Origin: Verrucomicrobiales bacterium | Lineage (GTDB): Bacteria; Verrucomicrobiota; Verrucomicrobiia; Limisphaerales; SXTU01 | NCBI GenBank assembly: GCA_005791875.1 | Contig: SXTU01000312.1 | Span: 1 to 35,135, forward strand | Length of the DNA stretch: 35,135 bases | Direction: 5' to 3' | Shown here: piece by piece, positions 34,161 to 35,135 of the stretch | Position numbering within the stretch: position 1 is the first letter of the stretch | Layout: each line of letters begins with the position of its first letter | Translations under genes and position numbers: made by a program | Notes under the pieces: model-generated | Database searches by the model: none | Told to the model about the DNA's origin: nothing | What the model saw: the letters and a program-made list of their open reading frames with translations, nothing else

Positions 34161-35135
34161 CTACACCCGCACCCAGCGCTTCGTCCGACTGCTCTTCAGC
34201 ACGGCTTCGCACAGCCTCACCTCGTGGTGTCCATCCGCCGCTGTGGCGAAGAGCACAGGCGTCTTGCGGCCGCTGGCGATGTGTTCATAGACGGCGCGGT
34301 AGTGCATCTTGTGGCTGTCGGGAAAGCCCTCGGGATGGCCGCCTGGATAATCCGTGAAACCCGCGACATCCTCGTTAAAGCCGGCGGTGGCGCGCTGGAG
34401 AATCTGGTTCGGCTCGTCGCGGCGGCCTACGAGAATTTCGTTAGGCTGCTGGAGGTCCCAACGCACGCTGCCCTTCGTGCCGTAGATACCGAGCGCTAGG
34501 CTGCATTTCCAGCCGGCGGCGACCTGTGAGATGGAGGCGTTCGCGTGTGTGCTGTTCACGAAGCCGTGCACGCCCTTGCCGAACTTGAGCAGCACCGTGC
34601 CAAAGTCCTCGGTGTCGCACTTGTAGGGGATCCCGGTAGGGACGCGCTGCTGCGCTTCCGTCGCATCGAAGCCGCGCGGCGGCCCGGCCCTACCAGATTT
34701 TGGTGCCACCTTGGCGAAGGTCTGCACCTCACTCGTGGGCCGATAGCGCGTCTTGTGAAACGTCTCCAAGTGCGCGAACACCGTCTCGGCCTTCGCGCCC
34801 AAGATGAAGCTCACCGCGTCAATCCAGTGCGTGCCGATGTCGCCAACGGCGCGGAGCTTGCCGCCCTCGCTGGCTAGAAGACGCCAATTGTAGTCAGTCG
34901 CGTGCAGCAGCCAGTCCTGAAAGAAGTGACCTTGGACGTGGATGATCTGCCCGAGGTCGCCGCGCTGGACCATCGCGCGCATCTGAAGCAGGGCGGGGAA
35001 GAAGCGGCACATGTAGTTCACCGCGAAGACGGGCGCGCCTTTCCGCTTCACGGCGGCAACGACCTTCGCCGTTTCCTTCGCCGTCATTCCCAGCGGCTTT
35101 TCGCAGACGACGTGCTTGCCCGCTGCGAGCGCGGC
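34161..35135 (-). CDS. Gfo/Idh/MocA family oxidoreductase (N-terminus beyond window)
   Basis: The last 324 residues are visible; the N-terminal Rossmann GxGxxG part lies outside. The first visible residues AALAAGKHVVCEKPLG are the family hallmark with the catalytic lysine (EKP). They are followed by VFAVNYMCRFFPALLQMRAMVQRGDLGQIIHVQGHFFQDW and, in the C-terminal domain, AVGDIGTHWIDAVSFILGA with the GxHxxD-type motif. Such enzymes oxidise or reduce sugars and inositols with NAD(P). An insertion of about 20 residues (KSGRAGPPRG ... QQRVPTG) is encoded by a palindromic repeat, between TFAKVAP and CDTEDFGTVLLKF. It is convergent with smc. Substrate unknown. Confidence 0.92.
   Translation of the reverse strand, partial: AALAAGKHVVCEKPLGMTAKETAKVVAAVKRKGAPVFAVNYMCRFFPALLQMRAMVQRGDLGQIIHVQGHFFQDWLLHATDYNWRLLASEGGKLRAVGDIGTHWIDAVSFILGAKAETVFAHLETFHKTRYRPTSEVQTFAKVAPKSGRAGPPRGFDATEAQQRVPTGIPYKCDTEDFGTVLLKFGKGVHGFVNSTHANASISQVAAGWKCSLALGIYGTKGSVRWDLQQPNEILVGRRDEPNQILQRATAGFNEDVAGFTDYPGGHPEGFPDSHKMHYRAVYEHIASGRKTPVLFATAADGHHEVRLCEAVLKSSRTKRWVRV
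34635..34694. repeat. Palindromic element inside the Gfo/Idh/MocA gene
   Basis: Arms 34635-34655 (ggtagggacgcgctgctgcgc) broken as ggtaggg + acgcgctgctgcgc, and 34674-34694 ending ccctacc, pair at 17 of 21 positions with an 18-nt loop. The minus-strand frame stays open through it. The residues it encodes have no counterpart in the usual family alignment as I know it. Confidence 0.85.

Overview
The window looks like a chromosomal piece of a GC-rich verrucomicrobial genome. Subdivision 3 (Limisphaerales/Pedosphaera-like) is my best guess. The evidence is the gene families: two very large PSCyt1-DUF1549-DUF1553 proteins (one followed by DUF1501), two DUF1080 proteins, two sialidase-like exported proteins, a Gfo/Idh/MocA oxidoreductase, a short RPWN lipoprotein and an SMC of the LSGGEQTMTA type. 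Housekeeping genes (purB, rsmI, ribBA, priA, smc, a gspF/pilC-type gene) are interspersed. No phage, insertion sequence, CRISPR, tRNA or rRNA was seen.

Layout. 1-5699 (minus): a surface-glycan operon of ABC exporter, sugar O-methyltransferase, MBOAT O-acyltransferase and SGNH hydrolase (cut by the window edge). 5785-13772 (plus): exported sialidase-like protein, coiled-coil/barrel protein, small lipoprotein, aldehyde dehydrogenase, and a translationally coupled PSCyt1-DUF1549-DUF1553 plus DUF1501 pair. 13842-15053 (minus): NagA-like amidohydrolase. 15238-18117 (plus): Lrp/AsnC regulator, DUF1080 protein, purB. 18148-24786 (minus): second PSCyt1-DUF1549-DUF1553 protein, rsmI and ribBA (overlapping), sialidase. 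24976-25395 (plus): membrane-anchored STN-like protein, possibly frameshifted. 25427-30124 (minus): priA, gspF/pilC-like, second DUF1080 protein. 30379-34140 (plus): smc. 34161-35135 (minus): Gfo/Idh/MocA oxidoreductase (cut by the edge).

Working together: the first operon probably builds, exports and acyl-modifies a surface polysaccharide, since MBOAT plus SGNH resembles AlgI/AlgJ-type acetylation. The DUF1080, sialidase, Gfo/Idh, aldehyde dehydrogenase and NagA-like genes suggest saccharide catabolism, but specific substrates cannot be read from the sequence.

The most interesting content is not a gene. At least 16 short repeat elements of different sequence families are scattered through the window. 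Many are micro-arrays of about four 7-nt units (8-nt units in priA), often followed within 20-50 nt by the complementary array, so the whole can fold into a hairpin. They lie between genes, but also inside reading frames without breaking them: two copies of one family in priA in the same frame, two families in one DUF1549/DUF1553 gene, two different heptad families occupying exactly the same linker in the two DUF1549 paralogues, and others in the MBOAT, rsmI and Gfo/Idh genes. They resemble in concept the cyanobacterial STRR heptamers and the Rickettsia palindromic elements that sit in-frame in proteins, and are the best candidate here for an undescribed system.
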